A DNA stretch of 64,000 bases from NCBI RefSeq assembly GCF_000738675.1, contig NZ_JPUX01000001.1, positions 1,674,001 through 1,738,000 on the forward strand, in the 5' to 3' direction. The position numbers were made by a program, and so were the translations under genes. Positions 18,832 to 27,924 of this stretch are shown piece by piece. Under the pieces are notes generated by a model. That model ran no database searches. It had not been told where the DNA came from and saw nothing but the letters and a program-made list of their open reading frames with translations. Position 1 is the first letter of the stretch; each line of letters begins with the position of its first letter. The stretch comes from Serratia nematodiphila DZ0503SBS1. Lineage in GTDB: Bacteria > Pseudomonadota > Gammaproteobacteria > Enterobacterales > Enterobacteriaceae.

Positions 18832-20358
18832 TTAGCCCAGCTTCGGATAGACGCCGGGACCGATTGGCAAGCCTAGCGCATACCAGACCAGCAGCAGCAA
18901 AATCCACACGCTGAAGAACACCAAAGGATAGGGCAGGATCAGCACGTAATAGGTGCCGAGCTGCGCGTCTTTGCGGTAGCGCTGCAGGAAGCCGAGGAAC
19001 AGCGGCAGGAACGGCGACATCGGCGCCAGCGGCAGCACCGCAGAGTCGGCGATGCGGAAGATCATCTGGGCGAACGCCGGGTGGAAACCGAGCAGCATAA
19101 ACATCGGCACGAAGATCGGCGCCAAAATTGACCAGATCGCCGAGCCGCTGGCGATGAACATGCACAGGAAGGCGGAGAGGAACATCAGGCCGAGAAATGC
19201 CGGTGCGCCGCTCATGCCGGCGGCTTCCAGCATATCGGTCAGGCCGACGGCCATAAACTTGCCCATGTTGCTCCAGTTAAAGAACGCCACGAACTGCGAC
19301 AGTGGAAACACCATCACGATGAAACCCGCCATGCTTTTCATCGGATCGAGCAAGTGGTGGGGAATATCGTCCGGCCGCCGGATCTGTTTGGTGACGACGC
19401 CATAGGTAATGGCGACGGTGAAGAAGAACAGGATGATGATCGGCACAATACCCTTGATGAACGGGGAAGGGATCACCGAACCGGTGTTCGGGTCACGCAG
19501 CGGCGCGGCCTCCGGCACCACCAGAGCGGCGATGATGGCGATAAACACCAGCGCGGCGATGCCGCTCATCATCAGCCCCCGGTTCTGCAGCGGGGTCAGC
19601 GCTGCGATTTTGTCTTCGGCGCCGCCTTGCCACTTCGGCAGACGGGGCTCGATAAACTTGTCGGTGAGCAGCGCGCCGGCGATGGTCAGCACGATCACGG
19701 AGGTGGCCATAAAGTACCAGTTGTCGATCACGCTGACGTGAACCGCGCCGTCCACCGCTTTGGTGGCTTCGGTGCTGATGCCGGAAAGCAATACGTCGGT
19801 GGTGACGATCAACAGGTTGGCGGTAAAGCCGGAGGCGACGCCGGCGATCGCCGCCAGCAGCCCGGCTATCGGGTGGCGGCCCACTGCGATAAACATCAGC
19901 GCGCCGAGCGGCGGCATCACCACCAGCGCAGCGTCCGACGATATATGGCTGAAGAAGGCGATAAACAGCACCATATAGCTGGCGTAGCGGGCGCTGACGC
20001 GCGAGGCCATTTTGTACATCAGCGCCTGCAGCAGGCCGACCTTTTCCGCCAGGCCGGCGCCTATCACCAGCGCCAAAATAGCCCCCAGCGGCGCAAAGCT
20101 GCTGAAGTTATGGATGATATTGGGAAATATCCACTGCATGCCCGCCACGCTCATCAGGTTATTCACCTTGATGAGCTCGCCGGTGGCCGGATTTTTCACC
20201 GCCACATCGAGCCAGGAAAACAGCGCGGTGGCCAGCATAAGCACCAGGATCAAATAGACGAACAGTAAAAACGGATTGGGGATCTTATTGCCGATGCGTT
20301 CCACCCAGTAAAAAACGCGTCCGGGGCTTTTATTGATTGGCGTTGTGGCCTCACTCAT
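18832..20358 (-). CDS. abgT: p-Aminobenzoyl-glutamate transporter
   Basis: A 508-residue AbgT family membrane protein, equal in length to E. coli AbgT, with about nine to eleven membrane segments and two re-entrant loops (landmarks F-S-H-I-S-S-D-A-A-L-V-V-M-P-P-L-G-A near 137 and A-S-G-S-A-I-W-S-I-L-A-P near 408). It imports p-aminobenzoyl-glutamate, a folate breakdown product; some family members export sulfonamides. It lies 100 bases after abgB in the same direction, probably one transcript. Confidence 0.92.
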   Translation of the reverse strand: MSEATTPINKSPGRVFYWVERIGNKIPNPFLLFVYLILVLMLATALFSWLDVAVKNPATGELIKVNNLMSVAGMQWIFPNIIHNFSSFAPLGAILALVIGAGLAEKVGLLQALMYKMASRVSARYASYMVLFIAFFSHISSDAALVVMPPLGALMFIAVGRHPIAGLLAAIAGVASGFTANLLIVTTDVLLSGISTEATKAVDGAVHVSVIDNWYFMATSVIVLTIAGALLTDKFIEPRLPKWQGGAEDKIAALTPLQNRGLMMSGIAALVFIAIIAALVVPEAAPLRDPNTGSVIPSPFIKGIVPIIILFFFTVAITYGVVTKQIRRPDDIPHHLLDPMKSMAGFIVMVFPLSQFVAFFNWSNMGKFMAVGLTDMLEAAGMSGAPAFLGLMFLSAFLCMFIASGSAIWSILAPIFVPMFMLLGFHPAFAQMIFRIADSAVLPLAPMSPFLPLFLGFLQRYRKDAQLGTYYVLILPYPLVFFSVWILLLLVWYALGLPIGPGVYPKLG

Positions 20359-20458
20359 GATTTTACCCTCTGTGTTTGCTCTGTTGTGTGATTGTTATTA
20401 TTTGATTTATTTATAATTATACTTAGTGGCCCGGTTGTCCGGGCCCTGTCTGTTCATG

Positions 20459-21910
20459 CTATTCCAATGGCGATGGTTGCACCCCCTGCGGGATTGGGCA
20501 GCGGTACGGCTGTTCGGCGCGCTGGCGCTCGAACTCGCTGCGGCAGCGCGCCAGCAGGGCGCTGTCGCTCAGCAGATCGATGGCGGTCGCCGCCATCACC
20601 TTGCCGGCCAGGCACATGCCCTTATGGGCGATAGCGGTACGGCCCTGCGCCACCAGTTGCCAGGTGTGCAGCGGAGTGCCGAGTGCGAAACAAGGACTGA
20701 AGCATTGGGCGGTCGGCGCCACCCAGCTCACGTCGCCAACGTCGGTAGAGCCGTACAGCAGGTCGTCGGATTCCACATAAGGCGCGACCTCGTCCATCAG
20801 CACCTTATCTCCCAACTGCTGCACCCACTCGCGTCCGGCCGCGCCGCCGGTGCGGGCAATATTGAGTTTGGCGTTGCGCAGGTCGTCTCGGCTCAGGGTC
20901 TGACGGATCTCCTCGGCGAAGCGGCGCTCGGCATCGCTGTACTCGGGCAGACCGAAATCGCACAGGTTTTGATACATCGCGCGTTCCAGGCTGCGGTTCG
21001 GCACATAGTTGGAGCAGGCCTTGTCGAAGCGCACTTCCACCTGGGTGTCAGTCATCAGCGCTGCGCCCTTGGCGATGTTGATCACCCGCTGGTAAATGTC
21101 CTGCGCCTGATCGAGCTGCGGCGCGCGGATCAGGTACAACACTTCGGCATCGGCCTGCACCACGTTGGGGGAGCTGCCGCCGGTGTGGGTGACCGCATAG
21201 TGCAGCCGCGCTTCCTGCACGATATGTTCGCGCAGGAAGTTGGCGCCGGTATTCATCAGCGTCACCGCGTCCAGCGCGCTGCGCCCCAGGTGCGGCGAGT
21301 TGGCGGCATGGGCGGCGACGCCCTTGAAGTGAAACGCCGCCTGAATGTTGGCCAGCGTACTGGTGTTGAACATGCCGCTGAAGCCTTCCGGGTGCCAGGT
21401 GAGTGCGGCGTCGACGTCGTCGAACAGGCCTTCGCGCACCATAAAGGTTTTGCCGGAACCGCCTTCTTCGCCGGGGCAGCCGTAGAAGCGCAGGGTGCCG
21501 CTCAGCCGGTTCTGCTGCATCCACGCCTTGGCGGCGAAGGCGCCGGCCAGCGCGGCGGTGCCCAGCAGGTTGTGGCCGCAGCCATGGCCGTTGCCGTTTT
21601 CCACCAGCGGCTGCGGCGTGGCGCAACCGGCCTGCTGGCTCAGCCCGGCCAGCGCGTCGTACTCGCCCAGCAGCGCGATAATCGGGTGGCCGCTGCCGTA
21701 GCTGGCGATAAACGCCGTCTCGATGTCGCCCACGCCGCGTTCAACCGAGAAGCCTTCCTGTTCCAGCGCATCGGCCAGCAACGTGGCGGAATAGGTCTCG
21801 TTAAAGCGCGTTTCCGGGTGGTCCCAAATCGCGTCGCTCAGCGCGCTGAAGCGGGACTGGCGTTGGTCAATGTAGTCGTCGATAAAGGCCTGCAGTTCTG
21901 AGTTGCTCAT
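20459..21910 (-). CDS. abgB: p-Aminobenzoyl-glutamate hydrolase subunit B
   Basis: A 483-residue M20 family metallopeptidase, nearly collinear with E. coli AbgB (481). Metal ligands are visible in [10 protein letters not shown] (about 106) and the Glu pair of G-C-P-G-E-E-G-G (about 146); the dimerisation lid domain lies at about 190-300. With AbgA it cleaves p-aminobenzoyl-glutamate to p-aminobenzoate and glutamate. Its ATG overlaps the abgA stop by four bases. Confidence 0.94.
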   Translation of the reverse strand: MSNSELQAFIDDYIDQRQSRFSALSDAIWDHPETRFNETYSATLLADALEQEGFSVERGVGDIETAFIASYGSGHPIIALLGEYDALAGLSQQAGCATPQPLVENGNGHGCGHNLLGTAALAGAFAAKAWMQQNRLSGTLRFYGCPGEEGGSGKTFMVREGLFDDVDAALTWHPEGFSGMFNTSTLANIQAAFHFKGVAAHAANSPHLGRSALDAVTLMNTGANFLREHIVQEARLHYAVTHTGGSSPNVVQADAEVLYLIRAPQLDQAQDIYQRVINIAKGAALMTDTQVEVRFDKACSNYVPNRSLERAMYQNLCDFGLPEYSDAERRFAEEIRQTLSRDDLRNAKLNIARTGGAAGREWVQQLGDKVLMDEVAPYVESDDLLYGSTDVGDVSWVAPTAQCFSPCFALGTPLHTWQLVAQGRTAIAHKGMCLAGKVMAATAIDLLSDSALLARCRSEFERQRAEQPYRCPIPQGVQPSPLE

Positions 21911-23223
21911 GCTCCGCTCCCGAATGTCGGCAGGTTCAGCGCCAGCGACGCCAGCGTTTTCACCGCCACCGCCATCACCTGCTCGTTGAAGTCGAATTTC
22001 TCGTTATGGTGCCCGGCGCTCAGCTCGGTGCCGAAAATGACGTATGAGGCCTGGCCGCCGTGCGATTTCACCCGTTCCATCATGTAGGTGGCGTCTTCTG
22101 AGCCGGCGGCCTGTTCGCGGCGATCGACCACCGAGGCCAGCTCGGTTATCTGCTGCGCCTGGCGGCGGATGTAATCCACCCACGGTTGGGTCGGTTTGCT
22201 GCTCTGCGCCGCGCCCATCAGCGCGATATCGCAGGCGACGCCGTGCATTTTGGCGGCGCCTTCGATGGCGTTCAGCGCCTGTTGATAAACAAACGCGTTG
22301 ATCTCATTGGTGGCGCCGCGCGTCTCCACCTTCATAAACGCCCGATCGGCAATCACGTTGCGGCCGGTGCCGGCCTGCAGCACGCCGACATTGATGCGCG
22401 AGCTGCCTTCGCTGTGGCGCGGGATGGCGTAAAGCCCCAGCGCAGCCTGCGCCGCCGCCAGCAGCGCGTTGCGGCCGTCTTCCGGCTTGGCGCCGGCGTG
22501 CGAGGCGACGCCGCGAAAGGTGACGTCCAGCTTGCTGGTGGCCATAAAGCTGTCGCTGCCGCACACCAGCTCACCGGCCGGCACGCCGGTGCCGATATGC
22601 ACCGCGGTGAAGAAATCGACGTCGTCCACCACGCCGGCCTCCACCATCGATTTTGCGCCGCGTGTGCCTTCTTCCGCCGGCTGGAAGATCAGTTTGACGG
22701 TGCCGCGAAGCTGGGACTCCAGGCTTTTGAACACGTGTGCCAGCCCCAGGCCGATGGTGGTATGGCCGTCATGACCGCATGCATGCATCATGCCGCTGTT
22801 GCAAGAGGCGAACCCTTCACGGAACGGCAGGTGTTCGGGTTCCAGCAATTCGTTGAGATCGAGGGCGTCCATATCCACGCGGTAAGCGATAGTCGGGCCG
22901 GGGCGGCCGGTATCGAGCGTTGCGACGATGCCGGCGAAGCCGCCGGAAAAATGCGGCAACCATTTTTCCAACGCCCCCTGATTGCGGGCGCGCTGTTCCT
23001 GCGCTTCCAGCTCGGCGGGCGAGGGCAGCCCCATGCGCGCCTCTGCCTTGATGACCTCGCGGCCCAGCTGCAGGCGATAGCCCAGCCGATCGAGTTCTTC
23101 CGCCACCAGGGTGGCGGTGCGGAACTCAAACCAGCCGGATTCGGCATAGCGGTGGAAGTCGCGGCGCCAGGCCTGCAATTGCGGGTACAAATCAGCCACC
23201 AACATCGAAAGCGAATTAGTCAT
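21907..23223 (-). CDS. abgA: p-Aminobenzoyl-glutamate hydrolase subunit A
   Basis: A 438-residue M20 family metallopeptidase (E. coli AbgA, 436). The metal-binding His/Asp motif is [10 protein letters not shown] (about 147-156) and the general-base Glu lies in Q-P-A-E-E-G (about 181). The C-terminal H-N-E-K-F-D-F-N-E is also typical. It is the first gene of abgA-abgB-abgT, divergent from abgR across 272 bases that hold both promoters but no other gene. Confidence 0.94.
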   Translation of the reverse strand: MTNSLSMLVADLYPQLQAWRRDFHRYAESGWFEFRTATLVAEELDRLGYRLQLGREVIKAEARMGLPSPAELEAQEQRARNQGALEKWLPHFSGGFAGIVATLDTGRPGPTIAYRVDMDALDLNELLEPEHLPFREGFASCNSGMMHACGHDGHTTIGLGLAHVFKSLESQLRGTVKLIFQPAEEGTRGAKSMVEAGVVDDVDFFTAVHIGTGVPAGELVCGSDSFMATSKLDVTFRGVASHAGAKPEDGRNALLAAAQAALGLYAIPRHSEGSSRINVGVLQAGTGRNVIADRAFMKVETRGATNEINAFVYQQALNAIEGAAKMHGVACDIALMGAAQSSKPTQPWVDYIRRQAQQITELASVVDRREQAAGSEDATYMMERVKSHGGQASYVIFGTELSAGHHNEKFDFNEQVMAVAVKTLASLALNLPTFGSGA

Positions 23224-23495
23224 AGTGATATCTCATAAGTTATCGCGCGCTGGATCGCTCCAGGCAGCAGTTATGCTCTGAACTGAAATCAGACGGTGAA
23301 GCTATTGCAAAGAAAAAGGTGCGTTTGGTTACTAACTGCCGTGAATGGCGCTTATTGGCGCAGAAAATGCGCTTAATTAAGCGAAATAAGAATTTGGTTA
23401 TTTATTATGTTTTTTCCGAATGTACACAATGGAATCTGGCTAAATAAGATGCCAATATCTTGCTATTGATAAACAACGGTTATCGCCTTTCGCCT

Positions 23496-24392
23496 ATGCC
23501 AGCCTCGATAAAATTGCACCAATTACGTGCATTTGTGGACGTTAGCCGCCAGGGCAGCATCCGCGCCGCCAGCCGCACCTCTCGCCTTTCCCAGCCTGCG
23601 CTGACCAAGGCCATTCAGGAGCTGGAAGAGGTGCTGGGCGCCAAGCTGTTTATTCGCCGCAGTCAGGGGGTGGTATTGACCGACTGCGGCGATAACTTTT
23701 TCCAGCATGCCAGCCTGATCCTCGAAGAGCTGCGGGTGGCGCAGGAAGACATTCAGCAGCGGCTGGGGTTGGCGGGCGGCACGGTGAATATCGGCGTTGG
23801 CGGCAGCATTGCGCGCACCGTGATGCCGCAGGTGGTCACCCAGTTTCACCGTGAGTATCCCAACGTGAAGGTGCGCATCGTCGAGGGGCAACTGGTGTCG
23901 ATGATCCCAGAACTGCGCCAGGGCGAGCTGGATTTTACCGTCAATACCTATTATCCCAGCAGCCTCGACAACGAGCTGCAGTATGAACGGCTGATGGAAA
24001 AAGAGTATCGGGTAGTGGTGCGCAAAGGGCATCCGATGGAGGGGGCGACCTCGCTGAAACAGCTGCAGCACTGCGACTGGACCATGCCGACACCGAAAGG
24101 CAGTTACTATCGGCTATTGCACGATCTGTTCGGGGACTTGGGCATGGCGCCGTCGATCAGCGTGACCTGCGAGACCTTTATGGCCTGTACCAGCCTGGTG
24201 GCGCAGAGCGATTTTGTCAGCATTCTGTCGGTGGACGTGATTTCGGATCCGATTTTGGGCAAGCATTTGGTGCCGCTCGAGCTGGAAGAGCGTCTGCCGA
24301 AAGCGACGTTTTATCTTATCCAACGCAAGGACACCACCCTGACGCCGATGGGCGCGCACCTGGCGCGCCTGTTTCGCCTTTACTGTCGGTGA
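23496..24392 (+). CDS. abgR: LysR family regulator of the abg operon
   Basis: A 298-residue LysR regulator with HTH at about 5-65 (F-V-D-V-S-R-Q-G-S-I-R-A-A-S-R) and close agreement with E. coli AbgR (302) through E-G-Q-L-V-S-M-I-P-E-L-R-Q-G-E-L-D-F and W-T-M-P-T-P-K-G-S-Y-Y. It is divergent from abgA and probably controls it. The ATG at 23496 begins the homology; a longer frame would start at TTG. No good ribosome site is seen before either. Confidence 0.9.
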   Translation: MPASIKLHQLRAFVDVSRQGSIRAASRTSRLSQPALTKAIQELEEVLGAKLFIRRSQGVVLTDCGDNFFQHASLILEELRVAQEDIQQRLGLAGGTVNIGVGGSIARTVMPQVVTQFHREYPNVKVRIVEGQLVSMIPELRQGELDFTVNTYYPSSLDNELQYERLMEKEYRVVVRKGHPMEGATSLKQLQHCDWTMPTPKGSYYRLLHDLFGDLGMAPSISVTCETFMACTSLVAQSDFVSILSVDVISDPILGKHLVPLELEERLPKATFYLIQRKDTTLTPMGAHLARLFRLYCR

Positions 24393-24418
24393 TACCGGGG
24401 CCCTGCCGGGCCCCGGCA

Positions 24419-26542
24419 TTAGAAGGCGATCGACCCCTGCACGAAGAAGGTGCGCGGTTCGCCGACGTACTTGCCGAAGTTGTTGTCGTTGGAGCGGGTG
24501 AAGTAGCGCTGATCGAACAGGTTTTTCACCCCGGCACCCAGCGTCAGGTTCGACAGCTGCGGCCCGAAGTTATATTCCCCGCGCATATTCCACACCATGT
24601 AACCGGCGATATTGCCGAACTGGCCATCGGCGCTTTCCTGCGTGATGTACTCCGGCCCGGTGCCCGGCGAATGCTGTTTCGACTGCGCATAACCGTCCAG
24701 ATTCCATACCCAGTTGCCGGTGGCGTAACGTGTACCGACGGTATAGACCTGGCGCGAGTAGAACGGCAGATCTTTACCGGCGAAATCGCCCTTGTCGGTG
24801 CTGGCCTTGGTGTAGGTATAGCTGGTGTAGACGCTGGCGCCGTCGAGCGCGCGATTCAGATCGCTGAGATCGTAGCTGAGTGCCAGCTCGATGCCTTTGT
24901 GCTTGGTGGCACCCATGTTGGTCCAGCCCACGTCGTTGCTGATGTACTGCAGCTGGTTATCGAAGTCGATGTAGAACAGCGTGGCCTCGGCCTTGACTAC
25001 GGTGTCGTCGTAGCGAGTGCCGAATTCATAGGTGTGCGCTTTTTCCGCCGTTAGCCCCGGCGCCGGCTGGTTGCCGTTGCCGCCTTTGGTCAGTTGGAAA
25101 TACTGCATGCTGCCGAACGAAGTGTTGGCGTTGGCGAACAGTTTCCAGGCATCGGACAGGTGGTACATCACGTTCAATGACGGCAGCGGCTCGCTGTAGC
25201 TTTTCTTGCGGCTGATATTGTTGAACGAATCGTCCACGTGGGTGCGGATGCTTTCATAACGCAGGCCCGGCGTGACCGTCCAGTTGCCGACGTTAATGGT
25301 GTCGTCGATATAGAACGCGTTGGCCGCGGTGCCGCCGGAGGTGTGCTGGTAATAATCCGGGGTCTCCGGCGTCGAGCCGATATTCGCCGGGTTATACCAG
25401 GCCGAACGCGACGCCTTTTCATCCATGGTTTCATTCAGATAGCGGTAACCGAGAGTGATCTCGTGCGCCATATCCCAGAAACGGAAGACCTGCGAGTAAC
25501 TTGGTTCGATAGCCCAGGTTGAATAGTGGCGCGGATAGGAGACCATGCGCCGCTGGCCCGCGTTTTTGCCGGTGCCTTCCGATTCGATGTTGCTGCCGCG
25601 GTAGCTGTCGGTGAAGTAGGTCAACACTTCGAACTGTTTGTCGTCTTCCTGATGTTTGTACTTGAACGACATATCCTTGCGGCGGCCTTCGAACTGGTCC
25701 CACGGCCGCGTGGATTGGAACGGGTTTTGCGCGTATTGCGCGGTGCTCAGCCCGCCCGGCATGCCGGCTTTGGCGTCGTAGTAGTGGAAATTGGCCAGCA
25801 GCTCGTCACGATCGGTGAACGCATAACGCGTTTTCAGCATGAAATCGTCGATGTCGGTGTTGTCGTTGTTGTCGCGGTAACCTTGGCCGTGCAGCCCGGA
25901 GTAGAGCAGTTCGGCGCCGAGGCCGTTGTCTGCGGTGCCGCCCATGGAGGCGCTGGTCAGGGTCTTCAGGCCGCCGTGGCTGGCGCCCTGGGTTTGTACG
26001 CTGGCGGTGCCGCCAAACGTTTTGGGAATGTCGCGGGTAACGAAGTTGATCACGCCGCCGACGTTCTGCGGCCCGTAGCGCACCGCCCCGCCGCCGCGCA
26101 CCACGTCCACCGATTGCAGATTACCGATAGACAGCGGGGCCATCGACAGCTGCGGCTGGCCGTAAGGCGCGACCGCCAGCGGGACGCCGTCCATCAGAAT
26201 GGTGGAGCGTGGAGAAAGACGCGAAGTCAGGCCGCGCACGCCGACGTTAAGCGAGATGTCACTGCCGCCGGTGCCGTTGCTGTCGCGCACTTGCACGCCG
26301 GGTACGCCGCGCAGGCTATCGGCGATGGTTTGGTCGCCCTGTTCGTGCATTTGCTGCTGGGTGACGATGGAACGCGCGCCCGGATGGTTGAGCAGCACCG
26401 AACTGGTATCGGGGTTGTCCAGCCAGTTGCCGACGACGGTCACGGTGTCGGTATCGTTCTGAGATGAGTTATCAGTAGCAAGGACAGGGAATGCGACGGC
26501 GATGGAAGCCGTCAGCAGAGAAAGCCGAAAAAGAGGTGACAT
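24419..26542 (-). CDS. TonB-dependent FecA-like ferric-chelate receptor without signalling domain
   Basis: A 707-residue outer-membrane receptor. Signal peptide about 1-22; TonB box D-T-V-T-V-V-G at 32-38; plug domain about 45-165 with I-L-M-D-G-V-P and V-D-V-V-R-G-G-G-A-V-R-Y-G-P-Q; the rest a 22-strand barrel ending in F. Similarity to E. coli FecA is strong over plug and barrel (A-P-Y-G-Q-P-Q-L-S; Q-S-T-R-P; E-S-A-D-G), but the roughly 80-residue periplasmic domain that signals to FecR is missing, and no fecIR genes are near. Ferric citrate is the likely ligand by similarity only. A Fur box lies 53 bases upstream. Confidence 0.87.
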   Translation of the reverse strand: MSPLFRLSLLTASIAVAFPVLATDNSSQNDTDTVTVVGNWLDNPDTSSVLLNHPGARSIVTQQQMHEQGDQTIADSLRGVPGVQVRDSNGTGGSDISLNVGVRGLTSRLSPRSTILMDGVPLAVAPYGQPQLSMAPLSIGNLQSVDVVRGGGAVRYGPQNVGGVINFVTRDIPKTFGGTASVQTQGASHGGLKTLTSASMGGTADNGLGAELLYSGLHGQGYRDNNDNTDIDDFMLKTRYAFTDRDELLANFHYYDAKAGMPGGLSTAQYAQNPFQSTRPWDQFEGRRKDMSFKYKHQEDDKQFEVLTYFTDSYRGSNIESEGTGKNAGQRRMVSYPRHYSTWAIEPSYSQVFRFWDMAHEITLGYRYLNETMDEKASRSAWYNPANIGSTPETPDYYQHTSGGTAANAFYIDDTINVGNWTVTPGLRYESIRTHVDDSFNNISRKKSYSEPLPSLNVMYHLSDAWKLFANANTSFGSMQYFQLTKGGNGNQPAPGLTAEKAHTYEFGTRYDDTVVKAEATLFYIDFDNQLQYISNDVGWTNMGATKHKGIELALSYDLSDLNRALDGASVYTSYTYTKASTDKGDFAGKDLPFYSRQVYTVGTRYATGNWVWNLDGYAQSKQHSPGTGPEYITQESADGQFGNIAGYMVWNMRGEYNFGPQLSNLTLGAGVKNLFDQRYFTRSNDNNFGKYVGEPRTFFVQGSIAF

Positions 26543-26594
26543 AATAATGCCTTAAGAGTTTCAGACCCGGATGTGTTTTTTTAGAAAAGACAAT

Positions 26595-26613
26595 CTTAAT
26601 GATAATTATTGGC
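26595..26613. promoter_or_regulatory. Fur box of the FecA-like receptor
   Basis: CTTAATGATAATTATTGGC matches the Fur consensus at 14 of 19 positions, in the AT-rich 160-base gap between the binding-protein gene and the receptor gene. Confidence 0.75.
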
Positions 26614-26702
26614 AAGTAAATAGAATTGTTACGGGATAGTTAAGCGGGTAACTAAATAATGAATGCGGGAAACAGGGCCCGGCTGGCGGGCCCTGGCGGG
26701 GG

Positions 26703-27839
26703 TTATTGCGGCGTAAGCCAGAAGACGCCGCTGTAATCCAGCGCGGTGAATTTCCGGTGCACCATTTCGATATCCGCTTGCGGATCAATATCTTTAAACA
26801 GCGCCGGGTGCAGGAACTTGGCGATCGCCTCAACCGCGATAAAGTTGAGCGGCGTGTCGTAAAATTGATGGTAAATCGCCATCACGCGTTTTTCTTTCAC
26901 CGCTTTCAGCACGTTAATGCCGGTGCGATCCAGCAGGTGCGCCAGTTTCTTTTGGCTGGTGGCCATATCGGTGGCGTAACCCAGCGGCACCGCCAGCGTG
27001 CCGCGATGGCCGCGGCTCCAGTCGGCGCCGGTCAGCAGATAGAAATCCGGGTTGCTGCTGATCACCTGTTCGACGTTCACTTCACCGCCCATGTCTGAAA
27101 ATAGCGTGCTGCCGATATTATTGCCGCCGGCGGTATCGATGAACTGCCCGAAGCTGCCTTTGCCGAAGGTGTTGCAGCACTGTTCGCCTTTGATACCGGC
27201 GCTGCGCTCGATGAAGACGCTGGGGCGCTGCTCCGGTTTCAGCGTGGCGACCCGCTGCCGCACCAGCTCGAGGCGCTGCTGATAGAGACGGATGAAAGCA
27301 TCGGCATTGGGCTGCTCGTCAAATACTTTACCCAACAGCGCCATGCTGGCGACGGTGTTGGTCAGCGGCTGTTGGCGAAAATCGATGATCAGCACCGGGA
27401 TGCCGACTTTTTCCAACTGGGTCAGCACGCCGCTGTCTTTCAATTTGCTCAGCAGGCCAATGTCGAAAATGATCAGATCCGGTTGACGCACCACCGCGCT
27501 TTCTACGCTGAAATCACTGGTGTAGGGGTTGTCGAAGGTGGGGATCTGCATGACCTGTGGGAATTTTTTCGCGTAGGCTTCAACCAGATCCGGCGCTTTG
27601 ACCTTCAGCGAGTTGTCCCAGGCGATGATGTTTTTCAGCGGCTCCTGCGGATGCAGAATATTCAGCGCCAGCAGCGCGCGGGCATCGGCCAGGATAACGC
27701 GTTTGGCCGGTTGCGGCAGGGTGACCTGGCGGCCGGCGACATCGGTGACGACGATCGGCGCGGCTTGAGCGGCGCCGGCCAACAGTAAAACGCAGGCGGC
27801 CAACCAGCGGCCGGCTTTGGCGATAAGAACAGCGGGCAT
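26703..27839 (-). CDS. Periplasmic iron-chelate binding protein of an ABC importer
   Basis: A 378-residue helical-backbone metal-receptor protein (PF01497 type). The ATG at 27839 has AAGGATC upstream and gives a clear signal peptide (1-26, ending A-A-Q-A); 31 upstream codons in the same frame have no such support. The N-lobe V-T-D-V-A-G-R-Q-V-T-L-P-Q-P-A-K-R-V and C-lobe Y-H-Q-F-Y are typical. No permease or ATPase gene accompanies it, so it must use a partner encoded elsewhere. It probably receives iron chelate from the downstream receptor. A Fur-box-like sequence lies 34 bases upstream. Confidence 0.82.
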   Translation of the reverse strand: MPAVLIAKAGRWLAACVLLLAGAAQAAPIVVTDVAGRQVTLPQPAKRVILADARALLALNILHPQEPLKNIIAWDNSLKVKAPDLVEAYAKKFPQVMQIPTFDNPYTSDFSVESAVVRQPDLIIFDIGLLSKLKDSGVLTQLEKVGIPVLIIDFRQQPLTNTVASMALLGKVFDEQPNADAFIRLYQQRLELVRQRVATLKPEQRPSVFIERSAGIKGEQCCNTFGKGSFGQFIDTAGGNNIGSTLFSDMGGEVNVEQVISSNPDFYLLTGADWSRGHRGTLAVPLGYATDMATSQKKLAHLLDRTGINVLKAVKEKRVMAIYHQFYDTPLNFIAVEAIAKFLHPALFKDIDPQADIEMVHRKFTALDYSGVFWLTPQ

Positions 27840-27872
27840 GAAGATCCTTGGGTAATCGGCGAAGAACGAGAG

Positions 27873-27891
27873 CGCAATGATAAGCGATATC
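27873..27891. promoter_or_regulatory. Fur-box-like site before the binding-protein gene
   Basis: CGCAATGATAAGCGATATC matches 13 of 19 consensus positions and sits in the 85-base gap after the phospholipase gene, so the binding protein can be iron-regulated apart from that gene. Confidence 0.5.
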
Positions 27892-27924
27892 CTTTCGATT
27901 TTTGAACTCCCTCGATGCCGATAG

